From Veillonellaceae bacterium SB90 (GTDB lineage Bacteria > Bacillota > Negativicutes > Selenomonadales > Selenomonadaceae): a stretch of DNA of 64,000 nucleotides. Under the pieces are notes generated by a model. It was not told the origin of the DNA and searched no databases. It was given only the letters and a program-made list of their open reading frames with translations. The translations under genes and the position numbers were made by a program. The stretch covers positions 45,627-109,626 of the forward strand of contig CABJCJ010000003.1 of the NCBI GenBank assembly GCA_902364065.1, written 5' to 3'. Position 1 is the first letter of the stretch. Each line of letters opens with the position of its first letter. This document shows, one piece after another, positions 1-8,203 of this stretch.

Positions 1-878
1 GCTGCGCACGCCCGTCATGCCGATGAGGCCGATGTTCTGCGCGAAGGCCGTGTACGGGAACGTGTTGAAGATGCCGCCGAGCGCCGTCGAGAAGCCATCG
101 TCACGAGCATGACGAGCGTCATCGCGAGGCATGAAACCGGTTCAAATACCGGATAGCCGAAGGCAAACGGCGTCGTGATGCCGAGCATTGCCGCCTCCCC
201 TACGGCGTGAAAATCCGCCATGCCGAGCGCATCGGCGAGGATTGTGCCGATGACAAGGCCTAAAAGCACGGAAATCTGACGCAGGAAGCCGCGGCAGACG
301 CGGTAGATGACGAGGATGATGGCGAGCACGACGGCTGCCATGAGGATGTGCTCCGGGTCGCAGTAGTCAGGTGCTGAAGGATTCGCACCGGCAATCCAGT
401 TGACGGCGACCGGCATCAGCGAAAGGCCGATGACCGTGATGACGGAGCCCGTGACGACCGGCGGGAAGAAGCGCAGCATCTTGCTGAAGAAATTGCTGAT
501 GACGAAGCAGGCCACGCCGGCAAAAATCGCTGCACCGTAGACGACCTGCAGGCCTGCCGCCCCGCCGCCGTGCGTATTGGCGATGATGATCATCGGCGTG
601 ACGGCCGTGAACGTACAGCCCTGCACGATCGGCAGCTTGGAGCCGATGAAGTTGCGGATGCTCAGCGCCTGTACGATGGTCGCGATGCCGCAGGTGAAGA
701 GATCGGCATTGATGAGATAGATGAGTTCTTCCGTCGTCAGATGGACGGCCCCGGCGAGCACGAGCGGCACGGCCACGGCACCGGCGTACATCGCCAGGAC
801 ATGCTGGAAGGCGTAGACGAGCGTCCTGCCCCACGGCAGTTTCTGATCGACGGGATGGACGGCAGCAGCAGTATTCAC
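1..878 (-). pseudogene. pbuX: Xanthine/uracil permease (NCS2 family), frameshifted by an internal deletion and cut by the window edge
   Basis: The first 260 or so residues read as a nucleobase:cation symporter-2 permease: many hydrophobic segments, an early PVDQKLPWG stretch, and QHVLAMYAGAV and PIVQGCTF motifs. The frame then breaks near position 95-100. After the codons for MLVTM the frame becomes arginine/serine-rich nonsense, while a shifted frame continues as DGFSTALGG...NTFPYTAFAQN, which is the expected family sequence further along. About 28-30 codons normally lie between these blocks, so a deletion not divisible by three is inferred. The start is taken as GTG at 878, behind a GAGGGGG site, 13 bases after xpt; xpt-pbuX is a known salvage pair. 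The gene runs off the left edge. Confidence 0.85.
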
Positions 879-891
879 GATGTTTTCCCCC

Positions 892-1470
892 TCAGTCTTC
901 CGCGACGAAACGGACCTGGCCATCGTCAAGCGACGCGATGCTCGCGAGCGCTTCGAGGTGGTAGCCTTTATCGAGCAGGCGCTGATGGCCCGGCTGGAAC
1001 GCCTTCTCGATGGCGATGCCGATGCCCGCGACCTTCGAGCCCGCTTCCTCGACGAGCTTCGCGAGGCCGAGCGCCGCCTCGCCGTTGGCGAGGAAGTCGT
1101 CGATGATCAGGATGTTCTCGCCAGCCGGCAGGAACTTCTGCAAGACGAGGACGTCCGAGTATTCCTTTTTCGTGTAGGAATAGACCTGATGCGTGTAGAT
1201 GGGCTCATTGATGAGCGCCGATTTCTTCTTGCGCGCAAAGACGAGCGGCACGTGCATCTCGAGCGCCGTCATCACGCCGATGGCGATGCCCGACGCCTCG
1301 ATGGTCAGCACGCGGTCGATATGGGCGTCTGCAAACAGGCGCGCAAATTCTCTGCCCATGGCCTGCGACAATTCCGGGTCGATCTGGTGATTGAGGAACG
1401 AGTCCACCTTGAGCACATTGCCCGGCAGCACGATGCCGTCCCGCTTGATTCTCTCTTCCAAAAGTTTCAT
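892..1470 (-). CDS. xpt: Xanthine phosphoribosyltransferase
   Basis: Converts xanthine and PRPP to XMP in cytoplasmic purine salvage. The 192-residue protein has the usual family length. The PRPP-binding loop is visible as LIIDDFLANGEAA near residues 126-138, and VLTIEASGIAIG (about 54-65) matches the purine-binding region of Xpt. It lies directly upstream of the permease gene, as in the B. subtilis xpt-pbuX pair. No purine riboswitch is seen in the 54 bases before the start, so expression probably depends on the queD-queE transcript upstream. A GAGGGGAAAG ribosome binding site precedes the ATG. Confidence 0.95.
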   Translation of the reverse strand: MKLLEERIKRDGIVLPGNVLKVDSFLNHQIDPELSQAMGREFARLFADAHIDRVLTIEASGIAIGVMTALEMHVPLVFARKKKSALINEPIYTHQVYSYTKKEYSDVLVLQKFLPAGENILIIDDFLANGEAALGLAKLVEEAGSKVAGIGIAIEKAFQPGHQRLLDKGYHLEALASIASLDDGQVRFVAED

Positions 1471-1524
1471 GACGATTCTTTCCCCTCAATAAAATAAAAC
1501 AAAAACAACACGGCTGTCTCAGGC

Positions 1525-2256
1525 TCAGAGCTGGCCGATCATCTTGTGCGTCTGCGGAATGACGCGGACATCCCTGAGATACTGGAGTGCATATGCCTGA
1601 TACGTGAGGATCTTCCCGGGGGCAGCCGCCTCGCAGCCGCCGTACGGCGTGACCGGCTGGATGATGAACGGCACCTCCGGCGCAAGCTCCGCCACGATGC
1701 CGACGGCCGTGTGGAATTCCGCGTCGCTCGTCTCGGCGGAGACGACGAGCTTGATGTAGAGGTCCTTCTCGCGCGCGAGGCGGATGAATGCCTTGTGTGC
1801 CTCCCACTGCGGCTCGCGCACGATGCTCGGCAGCTTGATGTCCATGCTGATGATGTCGACGATATCGAGGATTTCCTCGAGCTGCCTGTAGAGCGTGCCG
1901 TTCGTCTCGAGGAAGACCGGCGCATCGAGATGCTCCGCGAGCGCGCGGATGAAGGGGCCGTGCAGGAGCGGCTCGCCGCCCGTGAAGCTCACGGCCTGAT
2001 GCGGCACGGCCTCGAGCAGGCGGCGGATTGCATCGGCGGCCTCGCGGACCGTCAGCGGATTCTTTACATGCTCGAACTGGCGCGAGCCGGCACTCGTCTC
2101 GACCTCGCAGACGGGATGGCTGCCCGGCGCATTCTCCGTATCGCAGTAGCGGCAGTCGAGATTGCAGCCCTCGAAGCGCACGAAGACCTGCCGGCAGCCC
2201 ACGTACTTGCCCTCGCCCTGGATGGACGAGAAGATTTCAATGAGATTTTCCTGCAT
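1525..2256 (-). CDS. queE: 7-carboxy-7-deazaguanine synthase, radical SAM
   Basis: Radical SAM enzyme that converts 6-carboxytetrahydropterin to 7-carboxy-7-deazaguanine in queuosine/preQ0 synthesis. The 243-residue protein starts with the family signature EIFSSIQGEGKYVG. The CX3CX2C cluster motif (CNLDCRYC) follows near residues 31-38, then SFTGGEPLL, the SAM-binding GGE motif. It begins 3 bases after queD ends, so the two are almost certainly co-translated. tgt, the enzyme that later inserts the base into tRNA, lies elsewhere in the window (19119-20246). Confidence 0.96.
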   Translation of the reverse strand: MQENLIEIFSSIQGEGKYVGCRQVFVRFEGCNLDCRYCDTENAPGSHPVCEVETSAGSRQFEHVKNPLTVREAADAIRRLLEAVPHQAVSFTGGEPLLHGPFIRALAEHLDAPVFLETNGTLYRQLEEILDIVDIISMDIKLPSIVREPQWEAHKAFIRLAREKDLYIKLVVSAETSDAEFHTAVGIVAELAPEVPFIIQPVTPYGGCEAAAPGKILTYQAYALQYLRDVRVIPQTHKMIGQL

Positions 2257-2259
2257 CGC

Positions 2260-2637
2260 TTACTCCTTCGTATACGTCACGCTGGATTTCGGCGTCTCAT
2301 AGACGGTGATGGCATACAGATGGCTGTCGCGCACGAAGGCCTCATGCGGCTCGAGTTCTTCGAAGATGATGCGCGCGAGATTCTCCGCCGTCGGGTTGAG
2401 CCCCGAGGAGAACGGCTCGAGCTCGTTTAAGAAGCGGTGGTCAAAGCGGTCGAGGACCGACTTGAGCGCCTGCTTGACGAGCTTGAAATCAACAAGCATG
2501 CCGAGTTCGTCGAGCTCAGTGCCGCGCACCTCGGCCTCAACGAGCCAGTTATGGCCATGCAGGCGGTCACATTTGCCCGGGTAATTGACGACGCGGTGGG
2601 CAGCCTCAAAGGCTCCCTCTACTTTTAAGGTATACAT
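2260..2637 (-). CDS. queD: 6-carboxy-5,6,7,8-tetrahydropterin synthase
   Basis: Makes 6-carboxytetrahydropterin from 7,8-dihydroneopterin triphosphate, the first committed queuosine step. The chosen start (MYTLKVEG, ATG at 2637) follows a GGAGGAATTTTC ribosome binding site and gives 125 residues, close to the family size; a longer upstream reading lacks support. Zinc-binding histidines are visible in FEAAHRV and in the LHGHNW motif, with the catalytic Cys in PGKCDRLHGH. It sits between a hairpin terminator (2662-2698) and queE. No preQ1 riboswitch was recognised upstream. Confidence 0.95.
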   Translation of the reverse strand: MYTLKVEGAFEAAHRVVNYPGKCDRLHGHNWLVEAEVRGTELDELGMLVDFKLVKQALKSVLDRFDHRFLNELEPFSSGLNPTAENLARIIFEELEPHEAFVRDSHLYAITVYETPKSSVTYTKE

Positions 2638-2661
2638 GAAAATTCCTCCTGAAAACGATTG

Positions 2662-2698
2662 CAAAGAAACCTCCCTCATGCAAAGCAAGGGAGGTTTC
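2662..2698 (-). terminator. Rho-independent terminator after the GT2 gene, possibly an attenuator before queD
   Basis: A perfect 11-bp stem (2666-2676 with 2688-2698) encloses an 11-base loop, followed on the minus strand by a short T-rich run (TTTCTTT) within the stem foot. It separates the glycosyltransferase gene from queD-queE. Partial read-through into queD is possible because no clear promoter was found between the hairpin and queD. Confidence 0.75.
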
Positions 2699-2712
2699 AC
2701 GCAATGCTGCGT

Positions 2713-3987
2713 TTATTCTTGTTTGTCGATGGACTTCGTGTTCTTGACGTTGCCCACGATATCGTTCATGCTCATGGCGCGCGTGTGCTGCGTATGGCTC
2801 CACTCGTGTTCATTGCGGTGGATGAAGCCGAGGAAGATGATCGGAATCCACGAATAGATGAAGACCGGATACAGGAGCATGTAGAGCCAGGACTTCCACT
2901 TGGCGCGAATCTTGATGAGGATGATCATCGGCAGGATATACTGGCCGAGCATGATGGCCGTCATGAGCTGCGACGGCATGAAATTGTAGATATTCGTGTA
3001 GAACGGCGGGAACGCGAGCTGGATGTAGCTGATGACGATGAAGATGGTCGAGATCATCAGGAAGTGCGGCTGCATGAGGTAGATGCATTCATCCCACATG
3101 CGGATGTCCTTGTGCTTCCAGCCGGCCTTGAGCATTTTCGGGATGAAGCGGTTGCCGACGTCGAACTGGCCCTGCGCCCAGCGGCGGCGCTGGTTCCACG
3201 ACTGCTTGAACGTCAGCGGCTTTTCATCGTAGATGATGGCGTCATGCGCCCAGCTCGTCTTGATGCCTTCAGCCATGCACTTCATCGTGAACTCCATATC
3301 CTCCGTCAGGCAGGTTGCCTGCCAGCCGTGCTTCTTGAGGATCTCGGAGTCAAAGCACATGCCCGTGCCGCCGAGGCAGGCCGAAAGGCCGATGTTCGAC
3401 TTCGCGAGATGCGAGATGTAGCAGATGACCCAGAACGCGATGGCGAACGTGCCCGACACCCAGGTATCGTACGGGTTCTTCGCATCCATGTAGCCCTGGA
3501 TGACCTTGTCGCCCTTGCAGAGGCGGTTGTTCATCTCCATGAGGAACTGCGGATGCACGAGGTTGTCGGCATCGAAGACGCAGACGGCATCGTACTGCTT
3601 GTCCATCTTGAACAGGCGGTCAAACATCCACTGCAGGGCGTAGCCCTTGCTCTTCTTCGTCGGATGCGTGCGCACGTGCACGAGCGCGCCGGCCTTTTCG
3701 GCGATCTCCGCCGTGTTGTCCGAGCAGTTGTCCGCAATGACGTAGATGTCGTACATGTCCTTGGGATAGTTGAGCTGCTTGAGGTTCTCGACGAGCTGGC
3801 CGATGACGGCATGCTCGTTGTGCGCCGCGACGACAAGCGCGAACGTCTTGCGCGGGGTCTTGATCTTTACCTCCTTGCGGCGCCACATGCCGCAAAAGCC
3901 GATCAGGAAGAAGTAGAGCGTAAAGAGGAAAATCAGGATCTGCATTGGCACCATGATGATGTCAAAAGGATGTGTGAACAAAAACAA
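2713..3987 (-). CDS. Membrane-bound family 2 glycosyltransferase (BcsA/IcaA-like)
   Basis: Processive-type GT2 transferase of 424 residues, substrate unknown. An N-terminal membrane segment (about 12-33) precedes the cytosolic GT-A domain. Catalytic marks appear in order: AAHNE, ADNCSDNT, the DAD metal site in FDADN, TED, and the QxxRW-type NQRRRW. Three hydrophobic segments follow in the last 130 residues. The start is TTG at 3987 with a GAAAGG site; ATG at 3954 is an alternative. The stop of pssA directly abuts this start, so translational coupling with psd-pssA is likely. That context suggests a role in envelope glycolipid or polysaccharide assembly, which is inference. Confidence 0.85.
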   Translation of the reverse strand: MFLFTHPFDIIMVPMQILIFLFTLYFFLIGFCGMWRRKEVKIKTPRKTFALVVAAHNEHAVIGQLVENLKQLNYPKDMYDIYVIADNCSDNTAEIAEKAGALVHVRTHPTKKSKGYALQWMFDRLFKMDKQYDAVCVFDADNLVHPQFLMEMNNRLCKGDKVIQGYMDAKNPYDTWVSGTFAIAFWVICYISHLAKSNIGLSACLGGTGMCFDSEILKKHGWQATCLTEDMEFTMKCMAEGIKTSWAHDAIIYDEKPLTFKQSWNQRRRWAQGQFDVGNRFIPKMLKAGWKHKDIRMWDECIYLMQPHFLMISTIFIVISYIQLAFPPFYTNIYNFMPSQLMTAIMLGQYILPMIILIKIRAKWKSWLYMLLYPVFIYSWIPIIFLGFIHRNEHEWSHTQHTRAMSMNDIVGNVKNTKSIDKQE

Positions 3988-4698
3988 TCAGCCTTTCTTT
4001 GCAAAACTTGCCAGCAGAGAATTGACGATGCCCAGTACCGCATACGTGCAGAATACGGCAACCGCAAGAGCCGCCAGGAGTGCCGCATGGCCGAGCCAGA
4101 GGATGGCGAGGAACAGGATGACAGCGATGACTTTCGAGAGCAGGTAGACAGGCTCCGCCCCATCACCCTTGAAGTTCGGATAATGGACATGGCTGACCAT
4201 GAGCCAGCCGACAAAAGCCATGACGAGGGGGTACGCGATGCCGAACGTCATGGGGTCGACGCCGAGCTCGTAGAAGAGCAGCGTCGTCATCGCGACGATG
4301 TTGCCGCCTGCCGGGATGGCCAGGCCCATGAAGTAGCCGTGCACGACCGAGGCGTTGACGTTGAAGCGCGCGAGGCGCCACATGCCGCAGATGGCAAAGA
4401 AGATGACGACGGCCACGCCGAGCGGGCCGTGGTTGTGCAGCACGAAGGCCCAGGCGAGGAAGGCCGGCGCCACGCCGAAGGAGCCGAGATCGCAAAGGGA
4501 ATCCATCTCCTTGCCCATCTCGCTGGCCACGCCGAAGAAACGCGCCGTGCGGCCGTCCATGCCGTCGGCCACGAGGGCCAGCAGGATGAAGAGCGAGCCC
4601 CAGAAGAAATTGCCACTGTACGTGGAAAGAATCGAACACATGCCGAAGACAAGGTTCGATGAAGTACACATATTTGGTATTAACCTGCGATAGTCCAT
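3988..4698 (-). CDS. pssA: CDP-diacylglycerol--serine O-phosphatidyltransferase
   Basis: Integral membrane enzyme making phosphatidylserine from CDP-diacylglycerol and serine. The 236-residue protein carries the complete CDP-alcohol phosphotransferase signature DGxxAR-x8-G-x3-D-x3-D (DGRTAR ... GKEMDSLCD) near residues 46-68, surrounded by several hydrophobic segments. Its start overlaps the psd stop by one base (TGATG), a coupled arrangement that pairs it with the next enzyme of phosphatidylethanolamine synthesis. The N-terminus (MDYRRLIPNMCTSSNLVFG) is typical of the family. Confidence 0.96.
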   Translation of the reverse strand: MDYRRLIPNMCTSSNLVFGMCSILSTYSGNFFWGSLFILLALVADGMDGRTARFFGVASEMGKEMDSLCDLGSFGVAPAFLAWAFVLHNHGPLGVAVVIFFAICGMWRLARFNVNASVVHGYFMGLAIPAGGNIVAMTTLLFYELGVDPMTFGIAYPLVMAFVGWLMVSHVHYPNFKGDGAEPVYLLSKVIAVILFLAILWLGHAALLAALAVAVFCTYAVLGIVNSLLASFAKKG

Positions 4699-5330
4699 CA
4701 GTCTTTGATCCTCCCAAGAATGGTTTTGCCGCCCGTGACCTTTTCACCCTTCCGGACGGTCACTTCCACGGACTTCGGCATGACGACCTCGAGGCACGAG
4801 CCGAACTTGATCATGCCGTAGAGCTCGCCCTGCTGGAGCTTGTCGTCAAGCGTCACATACGAAACGATGCGCCGTGCGAGGATGCCGGCGATCTGCTTGA
4901 CTGAAATGCGCACGCGGTCATTCTCGATGCCGAGCAGGTGATGCTCGTTCTCAAAGCCAACCGTATCCTTGTAGGCGGGGCGGAAGCGGCCGCAGAAATA
5001 CTTCTGGAGCTTGATCTCGCCGGCAATCGGACTCCTGTTGACGTGCACATTGAAGACGGACATGAAAATGATGATCTTGTTGCAGGGTTCCTGCACGAAT
5101 TCGTCCGACTCAAGCGGCACGATGTCCGTAACCGTGCCGTCGGCCGGCGACAGGATGGCCGTATCATCGAGCACGATGTGGCGATTCGGATTCCGGAAGA
5201 AGTAACAGAAGTACAGCATGAGGACGAACGGGATGACCGCCACGGCAGGATGAATCGACCAGGCCATGAGCAGAGTCAGCAGGAAACAGCCGCCGATGAA
5301 CGGATATCCCTCTGAAATAATCGGAGCCAA
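4698..5330 (-). CDS. psd: Phosphatidylserine decarboxylase proenzyme
   Basis: Decarboxylates phosphatidylserine to phosphatidylethanolamine. The 210-residue form matches the short (class II-like) bacterial enzymes. Key blocks are FMSVFNVHVNRSP in the middle and KFGSCLEVV near residue 170, where the Gly-Ser bond is cleaved to form the pyruvoyl group. An N-terminal hydrophobic stretch fits membrane attachment. The start is TTG at 5330, preceded at 7 bases by a perfect AGGAGG site. First gene of the psd-pssA-GT2 operon behind the promoter at 5446-5474. Confidence 0.95.
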   Translation of the reverse strand: MAPIISEGYPFIGGCFLLTLLMAWSIHPAVAVIPFVLMLYFCYFFRNPNRHIVLDDTAILSPADGTVTDIVPLESDEFVQEPCNKIIIFMSVFNVHVNRSPIAGEIKLQKYFCGRFRPAYKDTVGFENEHHLLGIENDRVRISVKQIAGILARRIVSYVTLDDKLQQGELYGMIKFGSCLEVVMPKSVEVTVRKGEKVTGGKTILGRIKD

Positions 5331-5407
5331 AACTCCACCTCCTGAACAAATCTTGAGTCATGACCACGCCGTGAAAACGGCCGGCACATGACATCACGCA
5401 CAGACTT

Positions 5408-5474
5408 AGCAGGCCAGTTTGCACTGACCTGCCTGCTATCTTTCAATTATAACGGATAGGTTCCGCTTTGTCCA
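5408..5474 (-). promoter_or_regulatory. Promoter and hairpin leader for psd-pssA
   Basis: On the minus strand a TGGACA -35 (5469-5474) and a TATAAT -10 (5446-5451) are 17 bases apart. The predicted transcript starts near 5439 and has a leader of about 108 bases. The leader begins with a hairpin (AGCAGGC at 5431-5437 pairing with GCCTGCT at 5408-5414, plus inner CAGT/ACTG pairs). Confidence 0.75.
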
Positions 5475-5489
5475 TAAAAAGCCGCAAGT

Positions 5490-6215
5490 TCAGCGTTTCG
5501 CGCGGTGCACCTTGAGCACGAATTTCGGCAGCGCCATGAGGCGGCCGGCGCGCTTCGGCTGCAGCATGCCGCGGAAGAGCCACTCGAGCTTGGCCTTCTG
5601 CATCCAGCGCGGCGCGCGCTTCATGACGCCGGCCATGACGTCGAGCGTGCCGCCGACGCCAATCGAGACGGGCACGCCGAGTTCCCGGCGGTACTTGTAG
5701 AGCCACTTCTCCTGCTTGGGCACGCCGAGTGCCACAAGCAGAAGATCCGGTTTGGCCGCCTGGATCTCTTTGACGATTTCCGGCTCGTCCTTTTCTGCGA
5801 AGAAGCCGTTGCGCGTGCCGACAATCTCGATGCCCGGATAGAGCGTCTCTGCCTTTTTCTTCGCAAGCTCCGCGACGCCGGGCGCCGAACCGAAGAAGAA
5901 GATGCGGCGCTTCTTCTCCGGCGCACGGCGCATGAGCTCCTGCGCAAGGTCGTACCCGGCCACGCGCTCCGGCATCTCATGGCCAAGATGATGCGCGGCC
6001 CAGACCGTGCCCGCACCGTCCGGCACGACGAGGGCGCAGTCGTTGAGGATATGCAGGAGTTCCCCATCGTGCGTCGCGCGCATGATCATCTCGGCATTGG
6101 CCGTGGCGACCATGACGCCGCTGCGCTCATCCATATACGTTTCCACCTGCCTGACGGCCTGCTGCATGGTGACAGGATCAACCTGCACGCCCAAGATATC
6201 GATTTTCTCTGGCAC
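5490..6215 (-). CDS. WecG/TagA/CpsF family glycosyltransferase
   Basis: Family members add N-acetylmannosaminyl residues to lipid-linked sugars for teichoic acid, enterobacterial common antigen or capsule. The start is GTG at 6215 with a GGAGGG site 7 bases upstream, giving 241 residues, the usual size. Family marks are NAEMI, VPDGAGTVWAA (the conserved PDG block), a PEKKRRIFFFGSAPG segment and LLVALGVPKQEKW near residues 165-180. The C-terminus contains VGGTLDVMAGVMKRAPRWMQKAKLEW-like family sequence in part. It is flanked by its own promoter and by the psd promoter just after its stop, so it is probably monocistronic. The acceptor in this diderm is unknown. Confidence 0.9.
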   Translation of the reverse strand: MPEKIDILGVQVDPVTMQQAVRQVETYMDERSGVMVATANAEMIMRATHDGELLHILNDCALVVPDGAGTVWAAHHLGHEMPERVAGYDLAQELMRRAPEKKRRIFFFGSAPGVAELAKKKAETLYPGIEIVGTRNGFFAEKDEPEIVKEIQAAKPDLLLVALGVPKQEKWLYKYRRELGVPVSIGVGGTLDVMAGVMKRAPRWMQKAKLEWLFRGMLQPKRAGRLMALPKFVLKVHRAKR

Positions 6216-6303
6216 TTCGTAACCCTCCGTACATTCGCGGCGCGCGTCTTCCCCTCGGCGCACGCGCGCAGAATCTCTGTATTGTTCTCTATAGTATTTA
6301 TAG

Positions 6304-6332
6304 ATTGTAGCATAAAAAACCGGAAGATGCAA
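6304..6332 (-). promoter_or_regulatory. Promoter of the WecG/TagA-like gene
   Basis: On the minus strand TTGCAT (6327-6332) and TACAAT (6304-6309) are separated by 17 bases. The region lies immediately beyond the aspS terminator and about 90 bases before the GTG start. Confidence 0.65.
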
Positions 6333-6366
6333 AAGACCCGGGCAGCCTCTCATGCTGCCCGGGCCC
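6331..6366 (-). terminator. Rho-independent terminator after aspS
   Basis: CCCGGGCAGC (6337-6346) pairs perfectly with GCTGCCCGGG (6354-6363) around a 7-base loop, and the minus strand continues with TCTTTT. It ends the fur-hemZ-hisS-aspS run. Confidence 0.9.
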
Positions 6367-6391
6367 TTACAGCCTGGAACCGGCGTACGCC

Positions 6392-8203
6392 TTATTCCTT
6401 ATGCTCTTTGTTTTCCTTCTTCTTGACGGCCGTGCGGATGGAAAGCTCGCGCAGCTGCTTCTCGTCGACTGGCGACGGCGCGTTCGACATGACGTCGCGT
6501 GCGCTCTGCGTCTTCGGGAAGGCGATGACGTCGCGGATGGACTGGCGCTTCGCCATGAGCATGACGAGGCGGTCGAGGCCGAAGGCGAGGCCGCCATGCG
6601 GCGGCGTGCCATACTGGAAGGCATCCATCATGAAGCCGAACTTCGTATGAGCCTGCTCCGGCGTGAGGCCGAGGGACTCAAAGACCTTCTCCTGCAGATC
6701 GGCGTTGTAGATGCGCAGCGAGCCGCCGCCAATCTCGACGCCGTTGAGGACCATATCGTAGGCCTTGGCCTTGACATCGCCCATGCGGTCCGTGTTGAGA
6801 AGGCTGATATCTTCGTCGCGCGGAGCCGTGAACGGATGGTGCATGGCCTTGAAGCGCTTCTCCTCGTCGCTCCACTCGTACATCGGGAAGTCGACGACCC
6901 AGAGGAAGCGGAGCTTGTCGGGATCGATGAGGCCGCGCTCCTTGCCCATCTCGAGGCGCAGCTGGCCGAGAGCCGTGTCGACGACGAGGCGCTTGTCGGC
7001 GACGACAAGCAGCAGGTCGCCCGTCTTGGCGCCCGTTGCCTCAGCAATCTTGGCGAACGTCTCGTCCTCATAGAACTTCTTGAACGGGCTCTTGATGCCG
7101 TCTGCCGTGTACTGGATCCAGGCAAGGCCTTTGGCACCGTAGATCTGGACAAACTTGACGAGGTCGTCGAGGCGGCGGCGCGGGATGTCGGCATAGCCGT
7201 CAACCTTGATGCACTTGACCATGCCACCGTTCTCGATGACGGAATTGAACACCTTGAAGCTCGAGCCCTTGACGTACTCGGAGATGTCCATGAGCGGCAT
7301 GTCGAAGCGCAGATCCGGCTTGTCGGAACCGTACTTGTCCATGGCCGTATCCCACTCCATGCGCTCAAACGGCGTCGGGATGTCGGCACCGATGGCCTTC
7401 TTGAAGAGCTCCTTGATCATTTCTTCCATCATCGTCAGGATATCATCCTGATCCATGAAGCTCATCTCGATATCGAGCTGCGTGAATTCCGGCTGGCGGT
7501 CAGCGCGCAGGTCCTCATCGCGGAAGCAGCGGACGATCTGGAAGTACTTCTCGAAGCCCGCGACCTGCAGCAGCTGCTTGAAGATCTGCGGGGACTGCGG
7601 CAGGGCGTAGAACTCGCCCGGGTTGACACGGCTCGGCACGAGGAAGTCGCGCGCGCCTTCCGGCGTGCTCTTGCAGAGCATCGGCGTCTCGATCTCGAGG
7701 AAACCGTGGTTGTCGAAGAAGTCGCGCATGATCTTCGTCACGCGGTGACGCAGGATGATGTTGTACTGCATCTCCGGGCGGCGCAGATCGAGATAGCGGT
7801 ACTTCAGGCGGACCATCTCGTCGACGTCCACACCATCCTGGATGTAGAACGGCGGCGTCTTCGAGGTGTTGAGGATGCGCAGTTCGGCGCAGACGACCTC
7901 AATCTCGCCCGTCTCGATGTTCGGGTTGATCGTCTCCTCGCTGCGGGCGCGGATCTTGCCGCGTACCGCGATGCAGAACTCGTTGCGCAGGGACTCTGCC
8001 TTGTGGAACGTACCTTCGTTCATGGCAGCCTCGTCGAAGACGATCTGGACAAAGCCCGAACGGTCACGCATGTCGACGAAGATCAGTCCGCCGTGATCGC
8101 GACGACGGGAAACCCAGCCGCAGAGTACGACTTCCTGGCCGACTTCCGTCTTGCGAAGGGCACCGCAATGATGGGTGCGCTTCATACCTTGTAATGTTTC
8201 CAT
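6392..8203 (-). CDS. aspS: Aspartyl-tRNA synthetase
   Basis: Class II aminoacyl-tRNA synthetase charging tRNA(Asp), 603 residues, bacterial type. The N-terminal OB-fold anticodon-binding domain (LCGWVSRRRDHGGLIFVDMRD, in part) comes first. Class II motif 2 follows in the FRDEDLRADRQPEF region, then the bacterial GAD insertion domain, then motif 3 near GLDRLVM at about residues 540-550. The C-terminus is lysine-rich (KKKENKEHKE). The start overlaps the hisS stop by one base. No T-box leader was seen. Confidence 0.98.
   Translation of the reverse strand: METLQGMKRTHHCGALRKTEVGQEVVLCGWVSRRRDHGGLIFVDMRDRSGFVQIVFDEAAMNEGTFHKAESLRNEFCIAVRGKIRARSEETINPNIETGEIEVVCAELRILNTSKTPPFYIQDGVDVDEMVRLKYRYLDLRRPEMQYNIILRHRVTKIMRDFFDNHGFLEIETPMLCKSTPEGARDFLVPSRVNPGEFYALPQSPQIFKQLLQVAGFEKYFQIVRCFRDEDLRADRQPEFTQLDIEMSFMDQDDILTMMEEMIKELFKKAIGADIPTPFERMEWDTAMDKYGSDKPDLRFDMPLMDISEYVKGSSFKVFNSVIENGGMVKCIKVDGYADIPRRRLDDLVKFVQIYGAKGLAWIQYTADGIKSPFKKFYEDETFAKIAEATGAKTGDLLLVVADKRLVVDTALGQLRLEMGKERGLIDPDKLRFLWVVDFPMYEWSDEEKRFKAMHHPFTAPRDEDISLLNTDRMGDVKAKAYDMVLNGVEIGGGSLRIYNADLQEKVFESLGLTPEQAHTKFGFMMDAFQYGTPPHGGLAFGLDRLVMLMAKRQSIRDVIAFPKTQSARDVMSNAPSPVDEKQLRELSIRTAVKKKENKEHKE

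Noticed and set aside
1471..1524. Purine riboswitch before xpt
   Set aside because: Only 54 bases separate xpt from queE and none of the conserved purine-aptamer loops is present.
2638..2712. preQ1 riboswitch before queD
   Set aside because: The conserved CTAG/ACCC and A-rich tail pattern is absent; the hairpin present is a simple perfect stem typical of a terminator.
2659..4662. Long plus-strand open frame opposite GT2/pssA
   Set aside because: It is antisense to two well-recognised genes, has an Arg/Asp/Glu/His-rich composition typical of the complement of GC-rich coding DNA, and no family match. Similar antisense frames at 6401-8194, 16991-18889 and 56751-58964 were rejected for the same reason.
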